From the NCBI GenBank assembly GCA_046710875.1, contig JBKEHQ010000076.1, forward strand, positions 1 to 6,535: DNA of 6,535 nt, given 5' to 3'. A program made the position numbers and the translations under genes. This document shows, piece by piece, positions 5,768 through 6,535 of this stretch. The notes under the pieces were generated by a model, which was given only the letters and a program-made list of their open reading frames with translations, was not told where the DNA came from and searched no databases. Each line of letters opens with the position of its first letter. The stretch's first letter is position 1. This DNA comes from MGIIb-O3 sp046710875 (lineage in GTDB: Archaea; Thermoplasmatota; Poseidoniia; Poseidoniales; Thalassarchaeaceae).

Positions 5768-6535
5768 TTAGAGCTCAACTTTGCCATCATATTTTAAAAC
5801 CAAGTTTGCAAATGATGATAATATTTCAGCTCCATCGTGTTCTCCTTTGAATGATTTAAATTCATCTTCGCTTATATGGCCCCACTCGTATGCCCTTTTT
5901 ATCCTATTTTTTGCTGCTTCGGGATGAAATTGGAGCCCCCATGCAGGTAATGTATTTCCTTGGCCATCGTTTACTCTAACTGCCGTAATTTTATTGTGAG
6001 TAGTTGTTGCTAGAATATCAAGACGAAATGGTACTGACATTACATGATCTTGATGAGTGTAAAGTCCTGAAATATTATCCCTAGGCATTAAATGAGATGT
6101 TAATAACTTATCTTCTTTACCGATTTTGGTAAGTTCTAATTCCCAAATACCACTTGATAGTGAATCATGCCTTTCGACCTTGCCTCCGAATGAATGACAA
6201 AGTAATTGATGGCCGAAGCATATTCCAAGTGTTGGAATTCCAGAGTTTGAAGATGTTTGCATAACTAATGCTGAAGGTGTCATCCATTCTTCCCATATGC
6301 TCACATTTCTTCTAGACCCAGAACAAACAACTGCATCTATATTCAAGTCTTCAAGCCAACATTTCATCTTATGATAATCTGCTACCATTGGCATAATGAT
6401 CCTGCGGAAAGGTACTTTTTTATTTTCTAATTCTACTTCCAATAGGCTCCAAAATGGAAATTCATCGTCCCATTTAGGGACATCTTCTTTCGTTAATGTA
6501 ATATCAGGATTTGAATTTAATTTGTTATTATAAAT
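5768..6535 (-). CDS. Class I glutamine amidotransferase-like protein, 5' end cut by the window edge
   Basis: A cytoplasmic triad-type glutamine amidotransferase domain, like the GATase part of GMP synthase but free-standing; 255 residues are visible, numbered from base 6535. The nucleophile is Cys106 in GICFGHQLL, and His204 and Glu206 in LQFHPEA complete the triad. YTHQDHV (159-165) matches the H-x-D region near the site in GMP-synthase-like members. SGSRRNVSIWEEW (72-84) replaces the usual SGGP loop. The frame has no stop up to the right edge and no ATG. A TTG at 6442 is a poor start, because the codons before it include IYNNKLNS at the very edge, which looks like the first beta strand of the fold; the true start is probably only a few codons beyond. 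After the GATase core come about 45 residues of mostly charged helix. There is no synthetase domain in view, so the amide acceptor is unknown; stand-alone members can act as glutaminases or gamma-glutamyl hydrolases. It lies 65 bases before hppA on the same strand. Confidence 0.85.
   Translation of the reverse strand: MYNNKLNSNPDITLTKEDVPKWDDEFPFWSLLEVELENKKVPFRRIIMPMVADYHKMKCWLEDLNIDAVVCSGSRRNVSIWEEWMTPSALVMQTSSNSGIPTLGICFGHQLLCHSFGGKVERHDSLSSGIWELELTKIGKEDKLLTSHLMPRDNISGLYTHQDHVMSVPFRLDILATTTHNKITAVRVNDGQGNTLPAWGLQFHPEAAKNRIKRAYEWGHISEDEFKSFKGEHDGAEILSSFANLVLKYDGKVEL

Noticed and set aside
5581..5850. Plus-strand open frame across the gap before hppA
   Set aside because: It covers the 5' end of hppA, the promoter region and the 3' end of the amidotransferase on the opposite strand; its product resembles nothing known to me.

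Overview
The window carries six protein-coding genes, two of them cut by the window edges, and almost no free DNA; the largest gap is 65 bases. The sequence is AT-rich. It looks archaeal: a TATA-like box sits at the right distance before the pyrophosphatase gene, termination seems to rely on oligo-T runs, and there are short leaders with GGAGGT-type ribosome binding sites. The lipoprotein has a W-x-x-GD-x-W-x-Y motif after a lipobox, a style I associate with marine planktonic Euryarchaeota (Marine Group II / Poseidoniales). That placement is inference from style and gene content, not a search result.

Layout. Plus strand: a 5'-truncated AmpG-like major facilitator transporter (1-1703), whose last 17 coding bases overlap a small CPYC glutaredoxin (1687-1977). 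Minus strand, read right to left: a class I glutamine amidotransferase-like gene running off the right edge (5768-6535), a K+-dependent-type membrane pyrophosphatase (hppA, 3606-5702), a secreted lipoprotein of unknown function (2604-3560), and a small serine esterase of the carboxylesterase/phospholipase family (2012-2593). The two blocks converge at 1978-2011.

How they may work together. The pyrophosphatase would use cytoplasmic pyrophosphate to pump H+ or Na+ outward. The transporter may use such an ion gradient, but nothing ties the two directly. The lipoprotein and esterase follow hppA closely (45 and 10 bases), so a shared transcript from the promoter before hppA is likely; the esterase ribosome binding site overlaps the lipoprotein stop codon. 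Two T6 runs past the esterase gene could end that transcript.

No clearly new multi-gene system is visible. The points most worth a second look are the AmpG-like carrier in a probable archaeon, the 12-bp inverted repeat spanning the convergent gene ends, the dyad overlapping the hppA TATA-like box, and the ion choice of the pyrophosphatase.
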